31,475 nucleotides of DNA from Sphingomonas faeni (GCF_030817315.1 NZ_JAUSZF010000005.1:1-31475), one strand, 5' to 3'; positions 1-8,879 are shown, counted from the first letter of the stretch. A program made the numbers and translations. Notes: a model not told the origin generated them from the sequence alone.

Positions 1-372
1 AAAAACTCGGTTTTGCACGTCGGCCTTTAACTTTTTTGGTAAGGACTCGATCAGTGCCGCCACAGCAGCCGGATAAATGCGTGGGTTTACCGGTCTCGGC
101 CATACCTGGTTTTCGTTAAAACCAGCGCGACGAAGTTCATAGCTTAGCCACACATCTAGGGCCAGGGCAGGCACCCCCGATTGGGTTCCTGCTTTTAAGT
201 AAAGGGGAACGCCAAGTAGCCGCTCAAGGGTATCATAATCAGGTTCGAAATGGGGTTTCCCAGCGGCGCAACGAACCCAAGGATTGCTGTGCTTCCCTTC
301 TGGTGCGGCAAGGGCGACAATGCGATCGAAGATGATCCAGGCCTCAGCCTTTGCTGTTAATTTTGCGACCAC
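1..372 (-). CDS. Putative type II restriction endonuclease, N-terminal part (runs off base 1)
   Basis: Open minus-strand frame of 124 codons that reaches base 1 on a codon boundary. An in-frame stop lies just upstream, so the first usable start is GTG at 372-370, preceded by GAGGG about five bases away. The frame starts 78 bp after the methyltransferase stop, as expected for the last gene of the recombinase-methyltransferase-REase operon. The frame entering at base 31475 on the same strand is open and in the same phase. If the molecule is circular, the two parts form one 350-residue protein whose catalytic-looking half is at 30795-31475. This N-terminal part has no motif I recognise. The restriction-enzyme role is inferred from the neighbouring methyltransferase and from the other half. 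Confidence 0.62.
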   Translation of the reverse strand, partial: MVAKLTAKAEAWIIFDRIVALAAPEGKHSNPWVRCAAGKPHFEPDYDTLERLLGVPLYLKAGTQSGVPALALDVWLSYELRRAGFNENQVWPRPVNPRIYPAAVAALIESLPKKLKADVQNRVF

Positions 373-450
373 GAACTGCCCTCATATTCAACGATTGCGA
401 AGGTCTAGCGGTTTGACGTTCGTTCGTGAACTCCGCGAACCCTGCCGACC

Positions 451-1917
451 TTAATCCGCATAGTGACGCCAACGCCGCATTATGCTGACCCCCTCGTCGA
501 ACGCTACCGCCTCGGCACGTTTAGCTAGTGCTGGCGATGCAAATAGCAGGCGGCCTGCCTCTCGCGGCTCGAGCTTCAGCATGCCGCCACCTAACGGGTG
601 GCCCTCGAGCTCGCAGCTTAGCTGCGCGATGGGTGATCCCCAGTTCGGTAAAAGCTTTTCTGCGAGTGCTCGATCTCGCACACGCACGCTGTGTACGGTG
701 TTGGTGCAAGTTACCCCTGCCGAGTTTTTAACAAGGCTGGCATTCCGGCCTGCCATATAGCTCATCATGAAGTCCGGAATTTGGACGTCGGGCACTGCGT
801 ACCAAGGCTCACGATTCCGACATTTATAACCCAGCCGTGCTTCCTGACCGGCGCTACTATCCAAGTAGCGCCGAACTGAGGCCGTGAGTTCTTGGCCGCG
901 CTGAAGACGAAGGAGCAGAACCGGATCGTCAGCTTTGTGCCAGGCGGCAACCGTGCTGGGAGTGATCGGCCGTTGTGCAAGCACTCGTCCGGTCCGCACA
1001 GTAGAATGGAGGTAAGCCGCCGGAATTTTCCAGCGCGCCGCCTCCGAAGGGCGTAGGTGGAAGAAGCTATTGTCGCCGCTGACATAGCCAATGCCGACAC
1101 TGGCGAAGCTGCTCAGTCGATGACTGTCAGTATCGTCGGCGATCGACCGATACGCATTCCGAATTGCAGCCGGCAGCAAGTACGGCCGTAACCTCCGATT
1201 CCAGATATCCCGCCATTCGCCAAGCATTACCTTCTCGGCCTGCCTGGGGGGGCGCGTAGCCCCCTCAAACCGATCGCAAACTGTGAACTTTATGTGGTCG
1301 GTCGTACCGCCAAACCCATCTGTGTAGAGCAGCCAACAGTCTTCTGAGAGGCCGGGGAACAGCTTTTCGCGAACTGCAACAATCTGCACATGCTTAAAAT
1401 GGGCTACCAAATATTCAATCAGGGGAGATGCGTAAGGCGCATGACCGATCTCGGCAGGTACGACGAAGGCCATACGACCGCCCGGCTTTAGCAGCGCCGC
1501 TGTTGCGACGAGGAACGGAGCCCAAGAGGAGGTAAGCCCGCTGAACGCCGCGCCCTGGGCAGCGCAAAAAGCTTGAGCTCGTGCTCTCACTACGCCTTTG
1601 AACGTATGGTAGCGAATGAAAGGCGGATTGCCGGCTGCGCATTCGAACCGCTCGCCGGTCGCTTCCGCCCACTGGAAAAAGTCTCCTTCGTGGACAAGCG
1701 CGCCTGGGGCCCGTTCGATTGCAGTATGCGCTGATAACGGATCCTGTTCGATACCCACACTGTTGGGATGCTCTACAAGGAAGCGGCCGTCGCCACAGCT
1801 TGGGTCGAGCAGGCGATCACCATCGCGACGCACAGCCCAACTTACTAAGGCGGCAACAACGGCATCCGGCGTGTAATAGGCACCCGCGTGCTTCTGAGAC
1901 AGACGAACCGCGGTCAT
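451..1917 (-). CDS. Adenine-specific DNA methyltransferase (gamma class, Eco57I/TaqI-like)
   Basis: A 488-residue SAM-dependent N6-adenine methyltransferase, the protective half of a type II restriction-modification system. The motif order is that of gamma-class enzymes: YYTP near residues 14-17 (motif X region), DPSCGDGRF at 38-46 (SAM-binding motif I), and the catalytic NPPF at 97-100. The long C-terminal part would be the target-recognition domain, and its specificity cannot be read from the sequence. The ATG overlaps the recombinase stop by four bases (ATGA, 1914-1917), so translation is probably coupled. The putative restriction enzyme follows downstream. The identity as an adenine methyltransferase is firm; the recognition site is unknown. 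Confidence 0.88.
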   Translation of the reverse strand: MTAVRLSQKHAGAYYTPDAVVAALVSWAVRRDGDRLLDPSCGDGRFLVEHPNSVGIEQDPLSAHTAIERAPGALVHEGDFFQWAEATGERFECAAGNPPFIRYHTFKGVVRARAQAFCAAQGAAFSGLTSSWAPFLVATAALLKPGGRMAFVVPAEIGHAPYASPLIEYLVAHFKHVQIVAVREKLFPGLSEDCWLLYTDGFGGTTDHIKFTVCDRFEGATRPPRQAEKVMLGEWRDIWNRRLRPYLLPAAIRNAYRSIADDTDSHRLSSFASVGIGYVSGDNSFFHLRPSEAARWKIPAAYLHSTVRTGRVLAQRPITPSTVAAWHKADDPVLLLRLQRGQELTASVRRYLDSSAGQEARLGYKCRNREPWYAVPDVQIPDFMMSYMAGRNASLVKNSAGVTCTNTVHSVRVRDRALAEKLLPNWGSPIAQLSCELEGHPLGGGMLKLEPREAGRLLFASPALAKRAEAVAFDEGVSIMRRWRHYAD

Positions 1918-2492
1918 GCTGCACGCTCTAGAAGCGAGCTACGGCCACCAGGGATATGGCGATAAAGCGTTGAAGGCTGAACGCCGATCTGCCGAGCAAC
2001 CTCTTCAACTGTAATGGAGGAATCTAACAGCATTGCCTTAGCTCGCCGTATCTCCGGCTCACCCATTGCGGGCTTACGGCCACCGCGACGGCCAAGCGCC
2101 CGCGCCTGAAGAAGACCCGCATGCGTGCGCTCGAGGGTAAGCTCGCGCTCGAACTCGGCTATTGCCGCTAGAAGATGAAAGGTCAGTCGCCCGCTTGGAC
2201 TGGCGGTGTCAATCGCCTGGGTTATGACCTTCAGACCGATCTCCCGGGTCTGGAGAAGCTCGGCGGTTTCAACGAGCTGTCGGACCGACCGCGCTAGGCG
2301 ATCTAGTTTCCAAACGACTAATGCGTCGCCAGCTCTTAAAAACTCGAGCGCTGCACGAAGCTCAGGGCGGTCGCGCTGTGCACCCGAAGCTCTCTCAGTA
2401 AATATCTTTTCGCAGCCGGCTGCACTAAGCGCCTCGAGCTGCAAAGCGGGGTTCTGATCTCGGGTCGAAACTCGCGCATAACCGATCAGCAA
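1914..2492 (-). CDS. Serine recombinase (resolvase/invertase family)
   Basis: A 192-residue small serine recombinase. The N-terminal resolvase domain shows YARVST with the nucleophilic serine at residue 9, and the arginine-containing WKLDRLARS segment. A C-terminal helix-turn-helix (VEEVARQIGVQPSTLYRHI) binds DNA. Length is normal for TnpR/Pin-type enzymes. The start is TTG at 2492-2490, preceded by a strong GGAGG six bases upstream; no ATG fits. It heads the operon with the methyltransferase (4-bp overlap). Likely roles are plasmid multimer resolution, or movement or inversion of the R-M cassette. Its DNA site may be the inverted repeat at 2500-2561, whose left arm overlaps its own ribosome-binding site. 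Confidence 0.87.
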   Translation of the reverse strand: MLIGYARVSTRDQNPALQLEALSAAGCEKIFTERASGAQRDRPELRAALEFLRAGDALVVWKLDRLARSVRQLVETAELLQTREIGLKVITQAIDTASPSGRLTFHLLAAIAEFERELTLERTHAGLLQARALGRRGGRKPAMGEPEIRRAKAMLLDSSITVEEVARQIGVQPSTLYRHIPGGRSSLLERAA

Positions 2493-2499
2493 AACAGAC

Positions 2500-2561
2500 C
2501 TCCGAAAACTCGTCCGGCGACACCGGATTTGGGAGAGGCATACAAGAGAGCGTTTTCGGAG
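2500..2561. repeat. 10-bp inverted repeat upstream of the recombinase (possible res/operator site)
   Basis: CTCCGAAAAC at 2500-2509 is repeated inverted as GTTTTCGGAG at 2552-2561, with 42 bp between. It sits in the 217-bp gap between the divergent recombinase and Rad50-like genes. The left arm covers the recombinase Shine-Dalgarno GGAGG. Serine resolvases commonly bind paired inverted motifs beside their own gene, so this could be a recombination or autoregulatory site. That role is inferred. Confidence 0.45.
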
Positions 2562-2709
2562 ACAATAGTGGAGAACGTAATGCGAACATATTTTCTCGTT
2601 AGCACCCTCCGCTAAACCGCCGTTTACGGGAGGCCCTATTCCCCTTCCTGGCGAACGCCTCTACGCTGCCACATGTGACAGTCAAATTGGCTGCTGAGGG
2701 GGAATATTC

Positions 2710-5427
2710 ATGGGTGCAGCACCACAGTTTAATTTTGGGGACGCTGCCACTTTTGAACAAAATATCGCAGCATTCTCCATAGAGCTAGCGAAGCTGGATC
2801 CAGCCGCAGCACCGGTCTTATCAGCGTCGCTGAATGCACTTGCTGACGAGCAACAGGATAAGGCCGCGCTTTGGAACTCGTTATTTGCTGCCGAAGTAGC
2901 GTCGGATGCGGCCCCTTCAGATAGTGAGATTCCACTACCTTTGATCGCGCCTCCCGTAACAGCCCCGGTACGCTGGTTTCTGGAAAGATTAGAGATTGAG
3001 GGATTTCGTGGAATCAACAACGAAGGTTCACCACTATCACTAAAGTTCAAACCTGACTGCGTCGCTTCGATATCGGCACCAAACGGCGTTGGTAAAAGTT
3101 CAATATTCGACGCACTTAGCTTCGCTATTCGAGGCAAGATCGCTAAACTAGATCGTTTGCTACAGACCGAAAAACCCCAGGACTATTATCTTAACCGTTT
3201 CCATCCGGGTACGATTGGTACTGTAAAGATAACGCTTAAGCCGGACAACGGAGGGCAATCTGTTCCAATATTAGTTACTCGGGATGATAAGGGTAAGCGC
3301 ACCGTCTCAGGACCTGTCGGTGTAGACTCGCAAGCGTTGCTTGCCGAACTCGATCGAGAGTTTGTGCTCTTAGACGCCCCGTCTTTCCAGAGCTTCATAG
3401 ACGACAAGGCCCTTGACCGTGGCCGGGCTTTTTCCGGCCTTCTCGGACTCTCCCGCTACTCAGGTTTACGTCAGCAACTTCAAGCAATCAGTAACACCCG
3501 GGCCTTCAACACTCATTTTGACACCAGCGCCCACGCCGCAAAACTTGCGGCGGCCCAACGCACGGCGACAACGGCGAAAACCGCTATAAGCAACGATTAT
3601 GCCGAACTCGTCAAAGAACCACTCGTTGCAGGCACACCGTCGCCCGAAGCACAGGACCGCTGTCACGCTGCTCTCCACGGCATCCCAGTCTTAGTTGACC
3701 ACTGCGCCGAACGCCCTTTCATAAGTATCGATGTAGATGCTTGCCTAGGCGCGGTTCGCACAGCCGAGGATGGTCCCACGCGAGATCGCTTGGGCACAAT
3801 TATCCGCGAACAGACGAAATGGACCGAGGCTAACAAGGCTTTGCCAACGGAAGCGGATATGTCTCTGCTTAACTCCCTTGCGGTAGCCCGGACCGATGCA
3901 CTTACAAACACAACCGGAGATCTCTTACGTAAGCTATACCGCTTGAGCGAACAGGTCATGACCGGCGACTCCTGGCCTTCGCCTAACGTCTGCCCCACAT
4001 GTGAGAACGACGATGGAAACTCGGTTTTAGAGAACGTACGGACAAAATTGGGCCAGTACGATGCGGCTGAAACGGCTACCATCGCCGTGGCGACCGAATG
4101 GGCCTCAAAGGGCTGGGCAGAACTGACTGATCTCGAGGCACTGACGTTAACAGAAGGCGAGGCTCCACGCATACGCCAGCTCTCAAAAGCAGGGGAAACT
4201 GGCACTCTAGAAAGCACCGAAGCCCTTGAATTGGCGCAACACGTCAAACTATTGCGCGAGAGGGCAACCGTAGCAATCGACGCCCTTGCCCAGGAACGCC
4301 TGAGTCTCGAACGACAATTGCCGCAGTCGCTTGTTATTGTGACTACAGCGGTAGAAACAGCCCGCCGCCTTCAAAGCAATTGGAATGTGCTCGAAGAGGC
4401 TCAATCAGAAGAGAATATTGAGACGGATTACGCGTCCAAGGTTAAGCGGTTAAAGAAGTTTCTCGATAGTACCGCAACGATGTTTGCGGACGCAGAGTCC
4501 GATATGGCCGCGGCTCGTCTCGCGAAAATTGAGCCTCTATGTCAGGAGTTGTTTCGTTATATAATGTACAGCCCCGTTGTACCAACACTTAAAAAGCCGA
4601 AAGGTAGTGAGGATCTAAGCATCGGCCTTGCGGAGTTTTGGGGACTAAAGGATCTTTCTGCACAGGCCTTGTTGTCCGAAAGCTACCGGAACGGATTTGC
4701 CGTATCCGTATATCTAGCAGCGGCATCATTGTACGGCGGGGCTCCACGCTTCATCGTTCTTGATGATATAACTTCAAGCTTTGACGCGGGTCATCAGCAT
4801 CATCTTATAGAGGTTATCCGAACTAGGTTTTCTCGTCCCGTAACGGCAGACGGTCCTCAGGTTATTCTACTGAGCCATGACACGCTACTGGAAAAACTAT
4901 TCAACAAACATTCTAGTACGCCAGAATGGTCCCATCAGCGGATAGAAGGCACTGCGCAAACCGCAATTCTTTTACAGTCCGGTGCGGTAAATAAGGTTAG
5001 AGAAAACACGCTAGAACTCTTGCAGGTTGGACGAGTTGATGATGCTGCACCGAGAATCCGCCAGTATTTGGAATATACTCTACACACTGTAATTGATCGG
5101 TGTCGTATACCGGTCCCGCTTGATATCGCTTTTAGTGACGATAGACGTACGCCCGGCGAGTACCTTGGCGCCATTGAAACAGCCGTAAAACTGTACAAGG
5201 CAGCAGGCCTGCTTGTGCTCGATCCAGTTCAGGAGAGCGCGCTGCAAATGCATTCCGCGATGATTATCAGCAATTTCCTATCGCATTGGTCGACTGGACA
5301 GGCTCAGTCATTCTCCGCTCCAGCTCTGCTTGGCGTCATGCAAGCCATTGATGACTTCCCGGACTGTTTTAAATACGAGCCCACCCCCGGTGCTCCTAAA
5401 AAGTTTTACACTTCTCTTAGATCTTGA
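2710..5427 (+). CDS. Rad50/SMC-like ABC ATPase with zinc-hook motif
   Basis: A 905-residue protein with split ABC-ATPase halves. Walker A is APNGVGKSS (123-131). A CPTC motif at 428-431 is in the position of a Rad50 zinc hook between two helical arms. Walker B is FIVLDD (681-686), followed by the SSFD D-loop (689-692) and the H-loop LSHD (H723). About 90 residues precede the ATPase, and about 165 residues after the H-loop form an extra C-terminal domain. AGGGGGA lies about six bases before the ATG. It is coupled to the small nuclease gene downstream. Such ATPase plus nuclease pairs occur in anti-phage systems (Lamassu, Septu and Gabija are related in concept), but this pairing matches none I can name. 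DNA-end sensing or loading is an inference. Confidence 0.85.
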   Translation: MGAAPQFNFGDAATFEQNIAAFSIELAKLDPAAAPVLSASLNALADEQQDKAALWNSLFAAEVASDAAPSDSEIPLPLIAPPVTAPVRWFLERLEIEGFRGINNEGSPLSLKFKPDCVASISAPNGVGKSSIFDALSFAIRGKIAKLDRLLQTEKPQDYYLNRFHPGTIGTVKITLKPDNGGQSVPILVTRDDKGKRTVSGPVGVDSQALLAELDREFVLLDAPSFQSFIDDKALDRGRAFSGLLGLSRYSGLRQQLQAISNTRAFNTHFDTSAHAAKLAAAQRTATTAKTAISNDYAELVKEPLVAGTPSPEAQDRCHAALHGIPVLVDHCAERPFISIDVDACLGAVRTAEDGPTRDRLGTIIREQTKWTEANKALPTEADMSLLNSLAVARTDALTNTTGDLLRKLYRLSEQVMTGDSWPSPNVCPTCENDDGNSVLENVRTKLGQYDAAETATIAVATEWASKGWAELTDLEALTLTEGEAPRIRQLSKAGETGTLESTEALELAQHVKLLRERATVAIDALAQERLSLERQLPQSLVIVTTAVETARRLQSNWNVLEEAQSEENIETDYASKVKRLKKFLDSTATMFADAESDMAAARLAKIEPLCQELFRYIMYSPVVPTLKKPKGSEDLSIGLAEFWGLKDLSAQALLSESYRNGFAVSVYLAAASLYGGAPRFIVLDDITSSFDAGHQHHLIEVIRTRFSRPVTADGPQVILLSHDTLLEKLFNKHSSTPEWSHQRIEGTAQTAILLQSGAVNKVRENTLELLQVGRVDDAAPRIRQYLEYTLHTVIDRCRIPVPLDIAFSDDRRTPGEYLGAIETAVKLYKAAGLLVLDPVQESALQMHSAMIISNFLSHWSTGQAQSFSAPALLGVMQAIDDFPDCFKYEPTPGAPKKFYTSLRS

Positions 5428-5933
5428 CCCGCCCTTCTATGTCAATGACCCCATTAGAGGTGATCACTGCTAAGCGCGCCCATCTGGCAAGGTTCGCCAA
5501 TGAAGGGGGAGCTGCGGGTGAGCAACAGGCAATAGTCGCAATGGATCGCTGGATTCCTCGTCCACGCGGTCCTGATTTAGTCATGCTCCTTGAGGAGCTG
5601 GCTTCTACTGGAATCGTCATCAAGCCTTCGAGCTTTGACGCACTCGCGCTCCCCCGCCTCATTAGTATGGCAGATCGAGATCAGGTCCGAGCGAGTCTTG
5701 CCGAGATTACCTTTGTAGAAATCAAGACGTCCAACCAGCCGCGCGTAAAACCCGGCTTCAGCGGCTTCTTTTTCGCTATCACAGAGAACGAAATTACAGC
5801 GGCAGAGCAGCTCGGCATCAGGCATCGCATTGCCTTATTTAACAAGATTACTAACGAGATCTTGATTACATCGGTCTCGGAAATATTGGCCCGTACCAAA
5901 TCTATGAATTGGCAGCTCTCAGTCCAGATCTGA
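5424..5933 (+). CDS. Small DUF3883-like (NO VEIN) PD-(D/E)XK nuclease
   Basis: A protein of up to 169 residues whose C-terminal half reads as a restriction-endonuclease-like fold. VEIK (E99-I-K101) is the ExK core, D72 is a candidate upstream acidic residue, and a strand ending in ITENEITAAEQLG resembles the end of DUF3883 domains. The TTG at 5424 overlaps the ATPase TGA; ATGs at 5439 and 5445 are alternatives, and none has a clear Shine-Dalgarno, so translation is probably coupled. It is likely the nuclease effector working with the Rad50-like ATPase. The family assignment rests on motif shape alone. Confidence 0.68.
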   Translation: MTRPSMSMTPLEVITAKRAHLARFANEGGAAGEQQAIVAMDRWIPRPRGPDLVMLLEELASTGIVIKPSSFDALALPRLISMADRDQVRASLAEITFVEIKTSNQPRVKPGFSGFFFAITENEITAAEQLGIRHRIALFNKITNEILITSVSEILARTKSMNWQLSVQI

Positions 5934-6054
5934 CTTTTTGTTCGGTTGGCAAATTTGAGTTATGTTCGTGAGTCTGCCAATATTGTGATTACTTTACCCT
6001 ACTGCACAAGACAGTCGCTCCTATTAAGGGGTTTAGGCAGCTATTAGCGCGACG

Positions 6055-7416
6055 CTAGCCAACTGTCTCATCGGGATGAGTAGGCGTCGTTAATGGAAAC
6101 GGGCAGAAGCGGTCCGCAACGGGACGCACCGATAGTATTTCGGTGAAGGGTGGGTCAGCGCGCGTAGCATCTGTCGGCACGAGCGTGTGCCACCAAGCGA
6201 GGAGCGCGCCACGTGCCAAATAGGCGAACGTGTGGAGAAGCATTGGCGTGTCATCACTGCTCCAGGTGGCGCCCATCGCGGAGCAGGCAAGCCCGCCCGG
6301 AATCTCGGAATAGGGCCCATCATCATAGCGCTCCGGCGGGATACACATCGGATACGGGAATGGGACACCGCCATGGAGAGCGCGCGACCGGAGCGCATAG
6401 ATACGCTTGTACGCCGCAGTCAGAGGTTCACTGGAAAAGTTAAACTTCCCGAATGTCGGACGCTTTTCTGGAGCACCGGGGGCGAACGTCTCCATGAAAC
6501 CGACAAATTTTGCAGTTGCACCCACGACACCTCTGAACGCCCTAGCACCGACAAATTTTGCAGACCTCGGCCTTGTAGAGCCGACAAATTTTGCAGTTGC
6601 ACCCACGACACCTCTGAACGCCCTAGCAACCTTAGGGACCGTGGCCCCGGCACCAGCTTTGTGTAAAAGATTGATCACACCTTGGTAGGAAAGGGCAAAT
6701 CGCTCTTCAGGCGAACGCTGATCGCCATCCCAATGGTTAGCGGCGGTCTCGATTGACGAAACGAGCAACAACCAAGCATTCTCGGGTGTGGAATCCGCGA
6801 CCCAAAGCGCATTTTGGAAAAGGCGTGCAGCTTTTATCAAGGCAGCTGCTCCATCCGGCGTTAGCAATGGCAGCGTCGCAAAATCGGCAAGGCTGCGCAG
6901 ATCGCGCATCCCGTGCAGGTGCGGAAGCTGCGGCGCCCTTTGTGAAATTGGAAGCAGTGGTAAATAGGTCGCGTCGTAACCGCGCGGTCTGCCAAGCGGA
7001 TCTTCTCCAGGCTTGAACTCGCGATCAACCGGACCGGCCATAATCCGTGCGTCGAGCAACAATGAGACGAGGGCCGCCACTTCGTCAAATATGTCTCCGC
7101 CATGATAATGATTATCGTTGGTGTGGAATGGGACGCGCATATCGGCCTTCAGCAGCCACTCGGCGCGCAGCACGATGCCAGGTTTTAGGCTACGCACGTT
7201 TGCACGTGTATGGGCTAGCGCGTTCAGGAAACTATAGGGCCCGAAATCGTAGGCCTCAGCAATGAACTCTGCGTCTGAGTAGAGCCGGAGCTCGGAGATC
7301 TGGATCGCTCCAGATTTTTCGCGATGCGCCTGCCAATTAAGCCAGCTACGCGGCGGTGGCGGGACGATCTCCCCTTTTCCTTCGTCTTCCGGCGCTATTC
7401 CCATTAAAACTTCCAT
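6055..7416 (-). CDS. Protein of unknown function, partner of the RES protein, with internal duplication
   Basis: A 453-residue protein (461 if the GTG at 7440 is used). The ATG at 7416 is preferred because GGGGGA precedes it by nine bases. I do not recognise the family. It begins 44 bp after the RES gene stop (20 bp from GTG 7440), so the two form an operon. A helical segment around ENAWLLLVSSIETAAN is faintly reminiscent of HEPN/Abi-type proteins, which is weak evidence. The middle contains a perfect 27-residue in-frame duplication (bases 6500-6628) rich in AKFVG motifs, suggesting a recently expanded linker. Possible roles are immunity factor, regulator or second effector for the RES enzyme; the sequence does not decide. 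Confidence 0.7.
   Translation of the reverse strand: MEVLMGIAPEDEGKGEIVPPPPRSWLNWQAHREKSGAIQISELRLYSDAEFIAEAYDFGPYSFLNALAHTRANVRSLKPGIVLRAEWLLKADMRVPFHTNDNHYHGGDIFDEVAALVSLLLDARIMAGPVDREFKPGEDPLGRPRGYDATYLPLLPISQRAPQLPHLHGMRDLRSLADFATLPLLTPDGAAALIKAARLFQNALWVADSTPENAWLLLVSSIETAANHWDGDQRSPEERFALSYQGVINLLHKAGAGATVPKVARAFRGVVGATAKFVGSTRPRSAKFVGARAFRGVVGATAKFVGFMETFAPGAPEKRPTFGKFNFSSEPLTAAYKRIYALRSRALHGGVPFPYPMCIPPERYDDGPYSEIPGGLACSAMGATWSSDDTPMLLHTFAYLARGALLAWWHTLVPTDATRADPPFTEILSVRPVADRFCPFPLTTPTHPDETVG
6500..6628. repeat. 81-bp-period duplication inside the 6055-7416 gene
   Basis: A 48-bp sequence at 6500-6547 recurs perfectly at 6581-6628, 81 bp later (27 codons, frame kept). Its first 16 bases, CCGACAAATTTTGCAG, also occur at 6548-6563, giving three copies of that core. 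The identity suggests a recent slippage or unequal-recombination event within the coding sequence. Confidence 0.9.
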
Positions 7417-7460
7417 TATGCAGCTTCCCCCAAATTTCACCTATCCTGCCCAAGCCGCAT

Positions 7461-8879
7461 TTAAAAACCTGGCTCGGTCCAGTCACTAAAGCGAACGGGA
7501 GTTGATTTATTATCATACTGAATTGAGTTCACCGTGATCCGCAGCACACCCTGAGGACCGAGGCGCAAGGCAGTCTCGAGAGCAGGAGCAGGTCGGTGTG
7601 CAGCCCCCAAGATGGCAGCAAAAAAGTCGTCGTCATTCTTAGCCATTCCCGGCGCTGCTGGATCCGCCTGCTCCGGTAGCTGCTTGAAAAAGACGTGGTC
7701 CTCGGGCTCCTCATCCTCATCTTCAGGATCTCGTAAACTGCTGTAAGATACGAACTCGATGCCGCGCTTGGCCTCTTGTTCTACCCCTTCCACCAGCGAC
7801 GCATGAGGAAACAAAACCAGATTATTTCGGCCATTCGAAATTTGTGCCGACTCGAAGATGATCCCGTCGAGCACCGGATCGGCTTCCGACCAGAGATATT
7901 CAGCGACGACTTGCGTCGGAAGATAGTCAAGATTCTCTCGGCCAGGGATTACGGCTCGGCGGACCTCTTGGTGGAAGCCTCGCATAAAACCGCCGTAGCT
8001 TCGCCGTTGAATATAGTTCTGCGAGAAATAGCTCAGATCTTCATAGGCAAGGTCAAGCATCGTCAGGTCAAGGACGCGCAGTGGTCGGACAATCTCGAAG
8101 CGGCCGACAATTGCGCCCCCGCCCACAGGAGTACGCAATTCCGCGACACACGTGTCTTGATCAAGCGCTCCGTAAAACAAACCTATACCGGCGGCGTTCA
8201 TTCGCCCCGCGCCTGCCAATCCAGGTTCGGGGGCGGCAAGCTGCTTTAGCCGGTTCCCGAAAATCGTCTTTTGTTGCGCCTCATCGTTCGCTTTACGGCC
8301 GCGAAAAACATGCGTGATGTCACTGTTCGGCCCAATCGTTCGGATCACGCCATTTGGCGGCCACTCGCCTCGCACGATCGGTCCAAGCAGCTCGTCGAGA
8401 ACCTTTTTGCCTTCTTGTAGAAAGAACCGGCGGCGATGTTTCAATTGATCGCAGAATCGATCCCAGCTTTCATGTAAATCGCTGCCTGTCGGCTCCCGGA
8501 TTGCGAAATCGTCCGACGTCTCATCATAGACATCAATCTCGCCCTCCTGGAAATTGAAGTCATGCCGCTGCGAAAGGATCGCGGCCAATCGCTGACCCAC
8601 AATGTCGTCGTCAACCTGTAGCATGTTGATCAGGATTTGGCTTGGATGGTCCCCTACCGGACCGAAGGTAACCTCTCCGTTGCGGATCCTGACGTCCTCA
8701 TCTGCGATGCCAACCAAATTCAGATAGATTGGATCAATGCGATCAGCGAGTGCTTCGAGCGAAAAGGTTTTCGTACGCCGCCGATTGCAAACCATGCACA
8801 TGTGCCGTGAGCCGCCCGCTGCGATCTCAGCGCTGACGATCGGATCACCGACACAATCCTTACACACATGGTCCGGCAT
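7461..8879 (-). CDS. RES-domain protein with zinc-binding and HEPN/RES-type N-terminus
   Basis: A 472-residue protein. Two CxxC pairs (C6/C9 and C28/C31) suggest an N-terminal zinc ribbon. A helical region to about residue 180 resembles the HEPN/RES N-terminal domain. The RES domain spans about 188-375 and keeps the expected catalytic set: R193 (HVFRG), Y236 (GIGLFYGA) and E247 (CVAEL). RES enzymes are ADP-ribosyltransferase-related and several degrade NAD+ as toxin-antitoxin toxins. The start is ATG 8879 with GGGGGAG about six bases upstream. No Xre/MbcA-type antitoxin is adjacent; the only co-transcribed gene is the unknown protein at 6055-7416. It diverges from the NACHT gene across a ~150-bp gap. 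NAD+ depletion on infection is an attractive but untested role. Confidence 0.85.
   Translation of the reverse strand: MPDHVCKDCVGDPIVSAEIAAGGSRHMCMVCNRRRTKTFSLEALADRIDPIYLNLVGIADEDVRIRNGEVTFGPVGDHPSQILINMLQVDDDIVGQRLAAILSQRHDFNFQEGEIDVYDETSDDFAIREPTGSDLHESWDRFCDQLKHRRRFFLQEGKKVLDELLGPIVRGEWPPNGVIRTIGPNSDITHVFRGRKANDEAQQKTIFGNRLKQLAAPEPGLAGAGRMNAAGIGLFYGALDQDTCVAELRTPVGGGAIVGRFEIVRPLRVLDLTMLDLAYEDLSYFSQNYIQRRSYGGFMRGFHQEVRRAVIPGRENLDYLPTQVVAEYLWSEADPVLDGIIFESAQISNGRNNLVLFPHASLVEGVEQEAKRGIEFVSYSSLRDPEDEDEEPEDHVFFKQLPEQADPAAPGMAKNDDDFFAAILGAAHRPAPALETALRLGPQGVLRITVNSIQYDNKSTPVRFSDWTEPGF

Noticed and set aside
5946..5980. TTGGCA/TGCCAA inverted repeat as a terminator after the DUF3883-like gene
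   Set aside because: Six-base arms with a 23-base loop and no T-run; it could arise by chance.
6500..6628. CRISPR-like repeat-spacer pattern (48-bp repeat, 33-bp spacer, 48-bp repeat)
   Set aside because: Only two full copies. The spacer itself contains part of the repeat, the unit length is a multiple of three, and it lies in an open gene. It is a coding duplication, and no cas genes are present.
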